Positions 51,061 to 60,105 of a DNA stretch of 64,000 nucleotides are shown piece after piece. Where the stretch lies: contig OY769938.1 of assembly GCA_963669295.1 (NCBI GenBank), positions 4,340,001 to 4,404,000 of the forward strand. The letters run 5' to 3'. Each line of letters begins with the position of its first letter. Position 1 is the first letter of the stretch. Made by a program: the position numbers and the translations under genes. The stretch comes from G963669295 sp963669295 (GTDB taxonomy: Bacteria; Bacteroidota; Bacteroidia; Flavobacteriales_D; CALLUQ01). The notes under the pieces were generated by a model, which worked only from the letters and a program-made list of their open reading frames with translations, was not told where the DNA came from and did not search any database.

Positions 51061-52275
51061 ATGAACTTACACGAATATCAAGGAAAATCGATTTTAGAAA
51101 GCTTTGGCGTTGCCATTCAAAGAGGGGTAGTAGCCGATACGGTAGAAGGTGCTGTGGAAGCGGCAAAAAAGCTGCAAGCAGATACTGGAACAGAATGGTT
51201 TGTAGTGAAAGCCCAAATACATGCCGGAGGTAGAGGAAAAGGCAAGGTAAAAGAAACCGATTCCAATGGTGTGGTATTGGCCAAAGGAATGGATGAGGTG
51301 CCTGCTAAAGCCGAAGGAATTTTAGGAGGAACACTGGTAACTGCTCAAACTGGTGAAGCTGGAAAAAAAGTAAACAAAGTATTGATTACTGAAGATGTAT
51401 ACTACCCTGGCGAAAGTGAACCAGAAGAGTATTACATGTCTGTATTGCTTGATCGTGCAAGAGGACGAAATATCATTATGTACTCTCCCGAAGGAGGGAT
51501 GAACATTGAAGAGGTGGCGGAAAAAACACCCCACCTGATTTTCAAAGAAGAAATTGACCCAAGTGTTGGACTGCAAGGCTTTCAAGCTAGAAAAGTGGCA
51601 TTCAACCTCGGACTAAAAGGACAGGCGATGAAGGAAATGACGCGTTTTGTAACCGCGTTGTACAAAGCGTACGAAGGTTGCGACGCTTCCTTGTTCGAAA
51701 TCAACCCGGTATTGAAAACATCCGATAACCGCATCATTGCTGTCGATTCAAAAGTAACCCTCGATAACAATGCACTGTTCCGTCATAAAGACTATGCCGA
51801 AATGCGCGACATTAGCGAGGAGGATGCAATGGAAGTAGAAGCAGGAGAAGCTGGTTTGAACTATGTTAACCTGGATGGAAATGTAGGGTGTATGGTAAAT
51901 GGCGCTGGTTTGGCCATGGCTACCATGGACATCATTAAACTATCAGGAGGTAACCCGGCCAACTTCCTGGATGTAGGAGGAACAGCCGATGCCGAGCGTG
52001 TGGAAAAAGCATTTAGAATCATCTTGAAAGACCCTAATGTAGAAGCCATTCTGGTCAATATTTTTGGTGGCATTGTACGTTGCGATCGTGTAGCACAAGG
52101 GGTAGTAGATGCCTATAAAAACATTGGACAAATTCCAGTGCCAATCATTGTGCGCTTGCAGGGAACCAATGCTGAAGAAGCGAAAAAGCTTATTGATGAG
52201 TCGGGCCTTGAAGTACACTCAGCAGTATTGTTAAAAGAAGCAGCTGAAAAGGTAAAAGCAGTACTGGCAAAATAA
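51061..52275 (+). CDS. sucC: Succinate-CoA ligase (ADP-forming) subunit beta
   Basis: 404 residues, normal length. With the alpha subunit (SucD) it interconverts succinyl-CoA and succinate with formation of ATP in the TCA cycle. ATP-grasp features: MNLHEYQGKSILESFGV, KAQIHAGGRGKGKV (the phosphate-binding loop), LFEINPV and the C-terminal power-helix region NPANFLDVGGTADAERV with VNIFGGIVRCD. sucD is not in this window; separation of sucC and sucD is common in Bacteroidota. It has a near-consensus promoter and its own terminator, so is probably monocistronic and well expressed. Confidence 0.97.
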   Translation: MNLHEYQGKSILESFGVAIQRGVVADTVEGAVEAAKKLQADTGTEWFVVKAQIHAGGRGKGKVKETDSNGVVLAKGMDEVPAKAEGILGGTLVTAQTGEAGKKVNKVLITEDVYYPGESEPEEYYMSVLLDRARGRNIIMYSPEGGMNIEEVAEKTPHLIFKEEIDPSVGLQGFQARKVAFNLGLKGQAMKEMTRFVTALYKAYEGCDASLFEINPVLKTSDNRIIAVDSKVTLDNNALFRHKDYAEMRDISEEDAMEVEAGEAGLNYVNLDGNVGCMVNGAGLAMATMDIIKLSGGNPANFLDVGGTADAERVEKAFRIILKDPNVEAILVNIFGGIVRCDRVAQGVVDAYKNIGQIPVPIIVRLQGTNAEEAKKLIDESGLEVHSAVLLKEAAEKVKAVLAK

Positions 52276-52298
52276 GCCAGAACACCATAACATTAAAG

Positions 52299-52347
52299 AA
52301 CCCCATCATTCCAATGCCATTTAGGATAAGGAAGATGGGGTTTTCTT
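52299..52347. terminator. Terminator between sucC and a convergent T9SS gene
   Basis: AACCCCATC paired with GATGGGGTT (9 bp) around a 26-nt loop, followed by TTCTTTT. The loop is long but partly self-complementary. Confidence 0.75.
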
Positions 52348-52372
52348 TTGGAGCGCTAAGAGCGTGATACAA

Positions 52373-53422
52373 CTATTCGATCATTAGTTTTCCATGAACA
52401 AGCATGCCATGCTCATCCAACAACGAATAAAGGTAAATACCACCTGGTATGGCGCCTTTGTCGAATTGAAATTGGGTACCATTAATATTGGTTTTTCTTT
52501 TCACTACCTTTCCCAATGCATCGTACAACGTAAATGTAGCATTGGTAAGCGGGGCATCTACCATAAACGTAGCGGTATGCGTAACAGGAGAAGGGTAAAC
52601 ACGCACTTCTGTAGTGGATGTTGCCTCATCAATACCTGTGCTTTGAATGCTTCTAAAGCTATTGCCTTCTAATACAACACCCGAATCGAAAAAACTATCG
52701 CCCACATCAGCCACTGCAATTTTGAAATGATAGGTTTGCCCGGGAGTTACATTTGTTTGCCCTATTAAGTTGGTTGTAAAACCATCGTATTGAATTACGG
52801 TACTGTCGGTATTTTGCGGTGCGGAATTGCCATCGCCATTATCGTTATAATATTGTGGATAATCCTGATGGTTTACATTATCAATAGCTACTGGAACCAC
52901 CGTGCCAGGAACCAGGGCAATGTTTTTGTGGCCACTAATGCCGGTACCACTAATATAAATGGCAAACACATCGTTAAACCCGGCATCTACAAATTCAATG
53001 TATTCTTCCGACCCAAAAGCAAAATTAAAGAGCAAGAGGTTAAATACAGGCACGCAGTCAAATTCTATGACACAAGCATCGTACGTGGTGGTACCTCCTA
53101 AGGTGTCCAAATCAGCATCGCCTGGTGTATTGTTGGCTGTTGAAATGCTACTGCTGTTGTTGGGGCCAATCATGTTGTAAATCGATCCAGTGGTAAGGGC
53201 AAGCCCCTGGTTAATGCCTATGTTGGAATTAGCACCATTGAAGGTACCCATAGCTTCACTGGCGCAATTAATAGTAAGGTTAGAAATGGTCATGCCAAAC
53301 CCCTGTAAAAAAAACTCCAGTTGACTCGGAGAAACCAATGTATCAACTGTTAATTGAGCTTTAGATGTATTGCTTGATAGAAAAAGGATGGTGGATAGGG
53401 TGATAGTAAAGAGTAGTTTCAT
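52373..53422 (-). CDS. Choice-of-anchor L domain protein with T9SS sorting domain
   Basis: 349 residues. Signal peptide ends SKAQ. The choice-of-anchor L domain covers about 25-250: FNGANSNIGINQGLALTTGS, TTYDACVIEFDCVPV, FAFGSEEYIEFVDAGFNDVF and AVADVGDSFFDSGVVLEG are all typical. The last 75 residues are a T9SS type A domain (VYPSPVTHTATFMVDAP to HGKLMIE). These proteins are cell-surface or secreted, function mostly unknown, and may bind metal through their many Asp residues. Transcribed alone. Confidence 0.93.
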   Translation of the reverse strand: MKLLFTITLSTILFLSSNTSKAQLTVDTLVSPSQLEFFLQGFGMTISNLTINCASEAMGTFNGANSNIGINQGLALTTGSIYNMIGPNNSSSISTANNTPGDADLDTLGGTTTYDACVIEFDCVPVFNLLLFNFAFGSEEYIEFVDAGFNDVFAIYISGTGISGHKNIALVPGTVVPVAIDNVNHQDYPQYYNDNGDGNSAPQNTDSTVIQYDGFTTNLIGQTNVTPGQTYHFKIAVADVGDSFFDSGVVLEGNSFRSIQSTGIDEATSTTEVRVYPSPVTHTATFMVDAPLTNATFTLYDALGKVVKRKTNINGTQFQFDKGAIPGGIYLYSLLDEHGMLVHGKLMIE

Positions 53423-53631
53423 GGTTAAAGTATTAGCAGGTTATCATAAAAAAGACGTGGAAGAGTGTTAAAGGTTGCGTGCCGTAAAGAAATCAAAGAA
53501 AAAGTGCCTGTTCTTGCATAATTATTGTTGGTGTTTTTAACCTTGTTTTGGTGCTTTTTTGTTGATAAATAGGTGCTTAACAATAAAATAAAAGGCCTTC
53601 TAAATACGTTATAATAATAGATGTTGAGGTG

Positions 53632-53973
53632 ATGGATGATGATCGAAAAGAAATAGCAAAGTTGATTGAGGCATACCACGAAGTAAGGGCAGAACTGGAT
53701 GAGTGTTATGAGCGAATCAATGAGTTGATGGACAGAAGTTTTTTGTTGGAAAGCGAGCGTACGGAGTTAGAGCACCTGGCAACTACTATTCACGAACTGG
53801 AAGAAGAAAAACAAGAAATTAGCGCTAGCCTCTTTGCAATGGCAACAGGGGTGTATTATGCGTATAAAGCAGCGGTTAAAAAAGGCAATAAGAAAGCAGT
53901 AAAGGTATTCGAAGAACTACAACCACTGTATCTTAAAACGTTAGAAGAAATAATGGAAGACAACCTCAACTAG
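53632..53973 (+). CDS. Small coiled-coil protein of unknown function
   Basis: 113 residues from ATG 53632 (an adjacent GTG would add one). Almost entirely charged helix with heptad-like spacing (about 1-70, IAKLIEAYHEVRAELDECYE), then AMATGVYYAYKAAVKKGNKK. No signal peptide. No family recognised. The divergent spacer upstream has no clear promoter. Confidence 0.65.
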   Translation: MDDDRKEIAKLIEAYHEVRAELDECYERINELMDRSFLLESERTELEHLATTIHELEEEKQEISASLFAMATGVYYAYKAAVKKGNKKAVKVFEELQPLYLKTLEEIMEDNLN

Positions 53974-53992
53974 CGAACCCGTAGTTATTGGG

Positions 53993-54478
53993 CTACAAAT
54001 TATGGCTGATATCCAGGATGGTTTGTTCATCAATTAAAGGAGCGGGAAGCATTACATCGTTTTCCATGATAATAGTTTGACCGGTACGCATCGAAAATTG
54101 CTTGATGTAGTGCACATTCACAATATGATAGGGATGGATTTTTAAGAAAACGCGATAAGGGTGCAACAACTCTTCTAAAGCATCAAACGACTCATCAATG
54201 ATAAGGGTGTCTTCGTTGTAATATACAATTACCTTTTCGCCAATAAGCTCCGCCCTAATAATGGCATCAATGCTCAGCACAAAAACACCGTCAGTACTGT
54301 TAAGCAATAACTTTTGTTCAGCTGGTTGGTTGCCAAGCAGCTCCTGAAGTACACGAATAATTTTGCCCTTTTCGTGATGAATATCCGCAATAAGCATTAC
54401 ATCATTGCGGTGTTTCGACACAAATTCATTCAGCTCCTCCTCGCAACGCTCATTATCAATAATCATTAATTTTTTCAT
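53993..54478 (-). CDS. Divergent LytTR-domain protein without a functional receiver
   Basis: 161 residues from ATG 54478. The C-terminal 100 residues resemble a LytTR DNA-binding domain (FLKIHPYHIVNVHYIKQF, DGVFVLSIDAIIRAELIGEK), though less conserved than in the regulators at 24299 and 39915. The first 55 residues start like a receiver (KLMIIDNERCEEEL) but no phospho-acceptor Asp or switch Thr is present and the domain is half the normal length. It may be a constitutive or ligand-responsive regulator. It faces the coiled-coil gene convergently, with 19 bp between stops. Confidence 0.7.
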   Translation of the reverse strand: MKKLMIIDNERCEEELNEFVSKHRNDVMLIADIHHEKGKIIRVLQELLGNQPAEQKLLLNSTDGVFVLSIDAIIRAELIGEKVIVYYNEDTLIIDESFDALEELLHPYRVFLKIHPYHIVNVHYIKQFSMRTGQTIIMENDVMLPAPLIDEQTILDISHNL

Positions 54479-54643
54479 CTGCAAAAGCACTTATTGTTGA
54501 AGACTAAGCTAGCGTTATATGTGGCACTTTTCAAGAGGCAGTTTACGTACGGCTGGTTTGGGGTGGTAATTGGTCGTATTTATTTTCTATTTGTTATTTA
54601 AGAGGGAATGATGCAAATTTACTTCTGTTAAAACTATTCGATC

Positions 54644-55084
54644 ATGAAACAGTCTCTTTTCCTTTGTACAATAACATTGTTACTATGGGCTTGTGGAGGT
54701 GAAAGTCCCACTGAAAACACGCCTACTACTGATAGTCTCGTTACCGATACGTTAACCGTAGATACTGCAAGTATGGTTGAAGTACCTATAGATACATTGG
54801 TAGAAGATACTGCTGTAGTTGAAGAAGAGGGCTTAAGCAGGGAAGAAGTGAAGACCTTTGAAAAATCAGTTGATTTTTGTGAATGCGTAAAAAAACAATA
54901 CAAAATCAATAAAGCCATAGAAAAGACAGAAGACGATGCTGAAATTGATCGCTTGTTTGATGAAATGACAGCATTGGAAGAGGGAGACTGTAAGGAAATG
55001 TTAAGTGGCAAAGGCTCCCACACCAAAGATCAGGTGGAAGAGCGCAAACGTAGAGTAGAGGCCTGCCTTAAGGGAATGGATTAA
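54644..55084 (+). CDS. Putative lipoprotein of unknown function
   Basis: 146 residues. Lipobox LLWAC, then a Thr/Ser/Asp/Val-rich flexible tether (about 25-60) and a helical charged domain with Cys at FCECVKK and DCKEML, possibly two disulfides. No family recognised. Its last codons overlap a small minus-strand frame that ends at 55068. Confidence 0.7.
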   Translation: MKQSLFLCTITLLLWACGGESPTENTPTTDSLVTDTLTVDTASMVEVPIDTLVEDTAVVEEEGLSREEVKTFEKSVDFCECVKKQYKINKAIEKTEDDAEIDRLFDEMTALEEGDCKEMLSGKGSHTKDQVEERKRRVEACLKGMD

Positions 55085-55178
55085 TCTTGTGCATATACCA
55101 CAAAGAAGTATACATTCCATAAACGCCACACACCAATAAAATAGTTCCCCGCACAAGGATGCGTTTCAACGCATTCAT
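55068..55178 (-). CDS. Possible 36-residue membrane peptide or gene fragment
   Basis: ATG at 55178 gives MNALKRILVRGTILLVCGVY and a further WYMHKI tail: a basic start and one hydrophobic helix. The frame stays open about 44 codons upstream of the ATG with protein-like sequence (GAIQQGLVAPFVAKLFEPG), so it may be the end of a decayed gene. It overlaps the lipoprotein's 3' end by 17 bp. No homologue recognised; may be chance. Confidence 0.25.
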   Translation of the reverse strand: MNALKRILVRGTILLVCGVYGMYTSLWYMHKINPFP

Positions 55179-55391
55179 TTGCCCATCTCCAGGCTCAAAT
55201 AATTTGGCTACAAATGGCGCTACAAGACCTTGTTGTATTGCCCCATTGAAACAGTGTTTTTTATTGAATCGATGGTAGGAGTTAAGGTAAAATGTATTCG
55301 TCCAAGCTTTTCAATCATTCAGCTAAAAATTAAGATGAAGTATGCCATTCCCATTCGTTTTGCTAAATTTAACGGCACTATAAAATAGGGT
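55085..55391. other. 307-bp interval before accC
   Basis: Apart from the small minus-strand frame described at 55068-55178 no gene is supported. The promoter of accC should lie here; TAAATTTA near 55367 is one mismatch from the -7 consensus. No RNA gene seen. Confidence 0.35.
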
Positions 55392-56885
55392 ATGAAGAAA
55401 ATTCTAGTAGCCAATAGAGGAGAAATCGCATTAAGAATAATGCGTTCATGCAAAGAGATGGGAATCAGTACGGTAGCCATCTATTCTGAAGCAGATAGAA
55501 ATGCTCCATTTGTAAAATATGCAGATGAAGCAGTTTGTGTAGGCCCTCCTCCTTCCAGTGAATCTTATTTGTTAGGCGATAAAATCATTGCTATTTGCAA
55601 AGACCTTAACGTTGATGGAATACACCCTGGTTATGGGTTTTTATCGGAAAACGCGGCATTTACTCGCAGCGTAACCGATGCTGGAATAACATTCATAGGC
55701 CCTTCACCCGAAGCCATGGAGGTAATGGGGAGCAAGCTGGCAGCAAAGGCAGCTGTAAAAGCATACAACATTCCCATGGTACCCGGAACCGATGAGGCAA
55801 TTACCAACCTGGAAGAAGCCAAAGCAACAGCGCGTGAAATAGGCTTTCCCATTCTGATAAAAGCATCGGCAGGTGGTGGTGGTAAAGGAATGCGTGTGGT
55901 AGAGCGTGAAGAAGATTTTGAAGACCAGATGGAGCGAGCGGTGAGTGAAGCAGAATCTTCGTTTGGCGATGGAGCGGTATTCATTGAACGTTATGTAACA
56001 TCACCGCGACACATCGAAATACAAATAATGGCCGATGGCCACGGCAATATTGTTCACTTGTTTGAACGGGAGTGCTCCATTCAGAGAAGGCACCAAAAAG
56101 TAATAGAAGAAGCACCTTCGTCGGTGCTAACGCCTGAAATTCGAGAAGCAATGGGAGCTTGTGCCGTAGATGTGGCACGTGCTTGTAACTACGTAGGAGC
56201 AGGAACAGTAGAGTTTCTACTCGATAACAATACCGAGTTTTACTTCCTTGAAATGAATACCCGTTTACAGGTAGAACACCCTGTAACCGAATTGATTACC
56301 GGTGTAGATTTGGTAAAAGAACAAATTAACGTAGCCAGGGGTGAAAAGCTATCATTTACGCAAAACGATTTATCCATTCAAGGACATGCTGTTGAAGTAA
56401 GGGTATATGCCGAAGATCCTACCAATAACTTTTTACCCGACATAGGCACCCTAAGCACCTATAGAAGGCCTCAAGGATTGGGCATTCGTGTAGATGATGG
56501 TTTTGAAGAAGGTATGGAAATCCCTATTTATTACGATCCTATGATTTCGAAGTTGATTACTTATGGAAAAGATAGGGAAGAGGCCATCAACAGAATGATT
56601 CGTGCCATTGATGACTACCACATTGGTGGGGTAGAAACCACCCTTCGTTTCTGTAAATTTGCGCTGCAGCACGAAGCATTTACTTCAGGTAATTTCGATA
56701 CCCATTTTGTAGGGGAATACTTTAAGCCTGAGTACTTAAATTCTAGCAATGCAGAAGAGGCAGAAATTGCTTCAATAATAGCTGCTTCTCTTTTTGCCAA
56801 CGAAAAACAAGGAACATCCGACGAAACTTCGAGTGCAGTTCACGCATCGAAGTGGAAAAGCAATCGGTCGCACCACAACAATTAG
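55392..56885 (+). CDS. accC: Acetyl-CoA carboxylase biotin carboxylase subunit (or related acyl-CoA carboxylase)
   Basis: 497 residues. Biotin carboxylase uses ATP and bicarbonate to carboxylate biotin on a carrier protein, the first step of acyl-CoA carboxylation. Visible: N-terminal KKILVANRGEIALRIMR, the ATP-grasp Gly-rich loop KASAGGGGKGMRVV, catalytic ECSIQRRHQKV and EMNTRLQVEHPVTE, and the C-terminal YDPMISKLI. The extra 45 residues at the end (ending SKWKSNR) are typical of the Bacteroidota acyl-CoA carboxylase version, which may serve propionyl-CoA or methylcrotonyl-CoA. No carrier or transferase gene is adjacent, so the true partner is not known. Confidence 0.93.
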   Translation: MKKILVANRGEIALRIMRSCKEMGISTVAIYSEADRNAPFVKYADEAVCVGPPPSSESYLLGDKIIAICKDLNVDGIHPGYGFLSENAAFTRSVTDAGITFIGPSPEAMEVMGSKLAAKAAVKAYNIPMVPGTDEAITNLEEAKATAREIGFPILIKASAGGGGKGMRVVEREEDFEDQMERAVSEAESSFGDGAVFIERYVTSPRHIEIQIMADGHGNIVHLFERECSIQRRHQKVIEEAPSSVLTPEIREAMGACAVDVARACNYVGAGTVEFLLDNNTEFYFLEMNTRLQVEHPVTELITGVDLVKEQINVARGEKLSFTQNDLSIQGHAVEVRVYAEDPTNNFLPDIGTLSTYRRPQGLGIRVDDGFEEGMEIPIYYDPMISKLITYGKDREEAINRMIRAIDDYHIGGVETTLRFCKFALQHEAFTSGNFDTHFVGEYFKPEYLNSSNAEEAEIASIIAASLFANEKQGTSDETSSAVHASKWKSNRSHHNN

Positions 56886-56952
56886 TGGAATAATCACGTA
56901 TATTTAAAACAACTTACCCGTTAGGGTATGGTTTTAGCTATTTAATGTGGGT

Positions 56953-57681
56953 ATGAAATCTTCATTCATAGCATTATTCCTCTTGCTGTTTGGTCTCCAT
57001 GTAAACGGCCAGCCCCCTTCTACAGCAAATCCGTCCAGTCATTTTGTTATTCAGGCAGTAGTAATAGATGGTGATACCATTCCCATGATAACATTGCGCG
57101 AGTACAGAGTGTCGGAGCGTAGAAAGCGGCGCAGCAGGAAATGGCTTCGACTTAAAAGAAGAATTGTTAAAGTATACCCTTATGCAAAAATAGCCGGAGA
57201 GCTTATTCGTGAATACGAGGCAGACCTTGCAAAAATAAAAAACAAGGCACGCCAAAAGTTGTACATGAAAAAAGCGGAAAAAGACCTTAAGGCAGAGTTT
57301 AAAGGCGAAATTATAAACCTTTCCATCAGCCAGGGCGCCATCCTCATCAAGTTAATTGACCGTGAAACAGGACAAACTTCATACGAGTTAGTGAAAGAAC
57401 TGAAAGGCAATTTCTCCGCATTTTGCTACCAGGCAATTACAAGGATGTTTGGCAACGACCTTAAATCGGGGTACGACCCTAAAGGTAAAGACAAGATGAT
57501 TGAAGAAATTGTCCAAATGATTGAACGCGGAGAGATTATTGTTCCGGAAAGAACTCCTAAAACAGAACGAGCGAAGCAAGTGCGGAGAAAAAATAAAGTA
57601 AAAGAATGGTTGAAACGAAAAGAAGAGCGGTTAAAGAAGAAGGAAGAAAAACGGAAGAATAAGGCCAATAGGAATAAATAA
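56953..57681 (+). CDS. DUF4294 domain-containing protein
   Basis: 242 residues from ATG 56953 (a GTG two codons earlier is possible). Signal peptide ends VNGQ. The conserved core has IDGDTIPMITLREYRV, then RRIVKVYPYAKIAGELIREYE and the FKGEIINLSISQGAILIKLIDRETGQ stretch, which together mark DUF4294. A 40-residue Lys/Arg/Glu-rich tail follows. Function unknown; a periplasmic or envelope location is inferred. Confidence 0.88.
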   Translation: MKSSFIALFLLLFGLHVNGQPPSTANPSSHFVIQAVVIDGDTIPMITLREYRVSERRKRRSRKWLRLKRRIVKVYPYAKIAGELIREYEADLAKIKNKARQKLYMKKAEKDLKAEFKGEIINLSISQGAILIKLIDRETGQTSYELVKELKGNFSAFCYQAITRMFGNDLKSGYDPKGKDKMIEEIVQMIERGEIIVPERTPKTERAKQVRRKNKVKEWLKRKEERLKKKEEKRKNKANRNK

Positions 57682-57710
57682 AAAACGCCATGCAAATCGC
57701 ATGGCGTTTT
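57682..57710. terminator. Bidirectional terminator between convergent genes
   Basis: AAAACGCCATGC-AAATC-GCATGGCGTTTT, a perfect 12-bp stem between the DUF4294 gene and the dehydrogenase gene. Confidence 0.93.
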
Positions 57711-57727
57711 ACTTATAGGTATATAAC

Positions 57728-58630
57728 TTATACCAATTCCTTTTTTCTAAAAGTATTGGCTACTACCAGGTCTTTTGTACCATGCGTCCAGGAATAAAAC
57801 CCTTCGCCACTTTTAACACCGAGCTTACCGGCAGTTACCATGTTTACAAGCAACGGACATGGAGCGTACTTCGGATTGCCGTATCCATCTTGCAATACCT
57901 TCAAAATAGAAAGACAAACATCTAACCCAATAAAGTCAGCCAATTGTAACGGCCCCATTGGATGTGCCATACCCAGCTTCATAACAGTATCAACTTCTTC
58001 AACGCCAGCAGTGCCTTCGTGCAAAGTAATGATGGCCTCATTAATCATGGGCATCAATATTTTGTTGGCAACAAAGCCAGGATAATCATTTACCTCAACA
58101 GGCACCTTACCAAGATTGCTAGAGGCAGCCATCACACTATTGGTTACCTCATCGCTAGTAGCATAACCTCTAATTACTTCTACCAGTTTCATTACTGGTA
58201 CAGGGTTCATAAAATGCATGCCTATTACCTTTTCTGGGCGATTGGTTACTGCGGCAATTTTGGTAATAGATATAGAAGAGGTATTGGTCGCTAAAATTGC
58301 ACTTTCAGGTGCAGCAGCATCAATATCCTTGAAGATTTTCAATTTAAGGTCAACGTTTTCAGTTGCTGCCTCTACCACTAAATCAGCATCGGCTACAGCG
58401 GTAGCCATATTGGTGTGGGTAGTAATGTTAGCCAAAGCACTTTGTTTTGTCTCTTCGGTAATCTTCTCTTTGGCCACCATTCGGGCAAGATTCTTTTCAA
58501 TGGTAGCTAAAGCTTTGTCTAACGCATCTTGCGAAATGTCAATTAAAGCTACAGGGTGTCCGTTTTGAGCAAATACATGAGCAATTCCATTCCCCATAGT
58601 GCCTGCGCCAATAACTGCAATATTTTTCAT
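57728..58630 (-). CDS. hbd: 3-hydroxyacyl-CoA (3-hydroxybutyryl-CoA) dehydrogenase
   Basis: 300 residues, usual for the stand-alone enzyme. NAD-dependent oxidation of (S)-3-hydroxyacyl-CoA in beta-oxidation or butyrate-type metabolism. N-terminal Rossmann domain GAGTMGNGIAHVFAQNGHPV, substrate motif NTSSISI, catalytic HFMNPVPVMKLVEVI (His), and the C-terminal helical domain starting with DYPGFVANKILMPMINEA. No other beta-oxidation gene is adjacent. A -7 box lies 30 bp upstream. Confidence 0.95.
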   Translation of the reverse strand: MKNIAVIGAGTMGNGIAHVFAQNGHPVALIDISQDALDKALATIEKNLARMVAKEKITEETKQSALANITTHTNMATAVADADLVVEAATENVDLKLKIFKDIDAAAPESAILATNTSSISITKIAAVTNRPEKVIGMHFMNPVPVMKLVEVIRGYATSDEVTNSVMAASSNLGKVPVEVNDYPGFVANKILMPMINEAIITLHEGTAGVEEVDTVMKLGMAHPMGPLQLADFIGLDVCLSILKVLQDGYGNPKYAPCPLLVNMVTAGKLGVKSGEGFYSWTHGTKDLVVANTFRKKELV

Positions 58631-58659
58631 TTAAAACTGATTTTAAGGTTATGGTCTAC

Positions 58660-58667
58660 AAAAATAC
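58660..58667 (-). promoter_or_regulatory. Candidate -7 box TATTTTTG for the dehydrogenase
   Basis: Minus-strand TATTTTTG (plus CAAAAATA), 30 bp before the ATG. The -33 element is not clear. Confidence 0.4.
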
Positions 58668-58689
58668 CAATATATGGAAGACATGGAAA

Positions 58690-60105
58690 TTATTTACCGC
58701 TTCCTTTCAAAACGATGAGCACCGTGTAAATCATAATTTTGAAATCAACAGCCAACGACATGTTTTCGATGTAAAGAATATCAAACTTCATGCGTTGTAT
58801 CATTTCCGATACATTTTCTGCATAGCCATATTTAACCTGCCCCCAGGAAGTAATGCCGGGCTTTACCTTATGCAAGTGACGATAGTGGGGAGCCTCTTTT
58901 ACAATTTGATCAATAAAAAATTGCCTTTCCGGGCGAGGGCCAACCAACGACATATCTCCAATCAATACATTAAAAAATTGAGGAAACTCATCCAGGCGGG
59001 TTCTTCGCAAGAAACGACCAATCGGAGTAATCCTACTGTCGTGAGAACTTGAAAGCTGAGGGCCTCCCTTTTCCGCATCCTGGTACATGGTACGGAACTT
59101 ATAAATGAAAAAAGGCTTGCCGTGCAGTCCTATACGCTCTTGTTTAAAAATAATTGGCCCTTTAGAGCTGGTGGCAACCAATATGCCCAGGATAAGGTAC
59201 ACTGGCGATAGGCAGAGTAATGCAAACAATGATGCAGTAATATCAATGATTCGCTTAAGCGAGCGCTGCCAGGCAGGCATGATTTCTGGGTTTACCTCAA
59301 TCAAAGGAGCGCCAAAGATGCTACTTAACTTTACAGACCCCGAAAGGATATCATACATATCGGGGATGATTTTAATCTTTACATTACACCCCTCCAATTC
59401 GGTAATCACCCGTCCAATTTTGTTGTGCTCAGACGATTCAATGGCAATCATCACCTCTTCAATACCATGTTCCTTAATAATAGCATGGATGTCGTCAAAA
59501 TGCCCGAGATAACTAAGTTCTGCTTCCAACAAATGGTTATCGCCACCATTTAGCATAACAAACCCAACAAACTTGTTGCCCGGAGAAGGCATCAATGTTT
59601 GAATTTCGTTGTACGATTGTACAGCCTTCTTACTTCCTCCTACAATTACCGTATTGAAGCCGATAATACGGTTGTGGATTTTCTTAACCGTAATAGTGGT
59701 AAGGATAAAGCGGAAAAAGAATGTGATAAAGAAATGCAAGCCCAGCAAAGCAAAAAATGAGTCGTAGAAACTTTCAGGCGTAATTTCATCATCAAGCAAC
59801 AACGCAAAGAAAATGATGATGTTTCCAATAATAGAATATTGCAGTGTTTGCCCAAGCTCTTTAATACGGTACTTGCGATAGATATTGTTGTAACTACCTG
59901 TTAGTGCATACAGTAATAACCAAAAGGTGGGAATAATCAATAACCCTAAAAAGTAATTTTTGTCAAAAGTGAGTTCAACCTCGTACCCAAACTTTATAGG
60001 CTCCAGGTAAAGCTTCCGAAAAACATAAAAAGCAGTCCAGGCAGCAGCGGCACTAAATCCATCGGCAGTTAAATACTTTATGATCTGTAAACGCCTGTTC
60101 ATCAA
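58690..60105 (-). CDS. Undecaprenyl-phosphate sugar phosphotransferase (WcaJ/EpsZ type)
   Basis: 471 residues, inner membrane. Four N-terminal transmembrane helices (first about 8-28), a CoA-binding-like Rossmann domain (about 150-270, VIVGGSKKAVQSYNE), a fifth membrane helix (about 285-310) and the bacterial sugar transferase domain with FFIYKFRTMYQDAEKGGPQL, RRTRLDEFPQFFNVL and GDMSLVGPRPE. These enzymes move hexose-1-phosphate to undecaprenyl phosphate and start exopolysaccharide repeat units. Its start overlaps the end of the lipoprotein gene by 4 bp, so translation is coupled. Confidence 0.95.
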   Translation of the reverse strand: MMNRRLQIIKYLTADGFSAAAAWTAFYVFRKLYLEPIKFGYEVELTFDKNYFLGLLIIPTFWLLLYALTGSYNNIYRKYRIKELGQTLQYSIIGNIIIFFALLLDDEITPESFYDSFFALLGLHFFITFFFRFILTTITVKKIHNRIIGFNTVIVGGSKKAVQSYNEIQTLMPSPGNKFVGFVMLNGGDNHLLEAELSYLGHFDDIHAIIKEHGIEEVMIAIESSEHNKIGRVITELEGCNVKIKIIPDMYDILSGSVKLSSIFGAPLIEVNPEIMPAWQRSLKRIIDITASLFALLCLSPVYLILGILVATSSKGPIIFKQERIGLHGKPFFIYKFRTMYQDAEKGGPQLSSSHDSRITPIGRFLRRTRLDEFPQFFNVLIGDMSLVGPRPERQFFIDQIVKEAPHYRHLHKVKPGITSWGQVKYGYAENVSEMIQRMKFDILYIENMSLAVDFKIMIYTVLIVLKGSGK

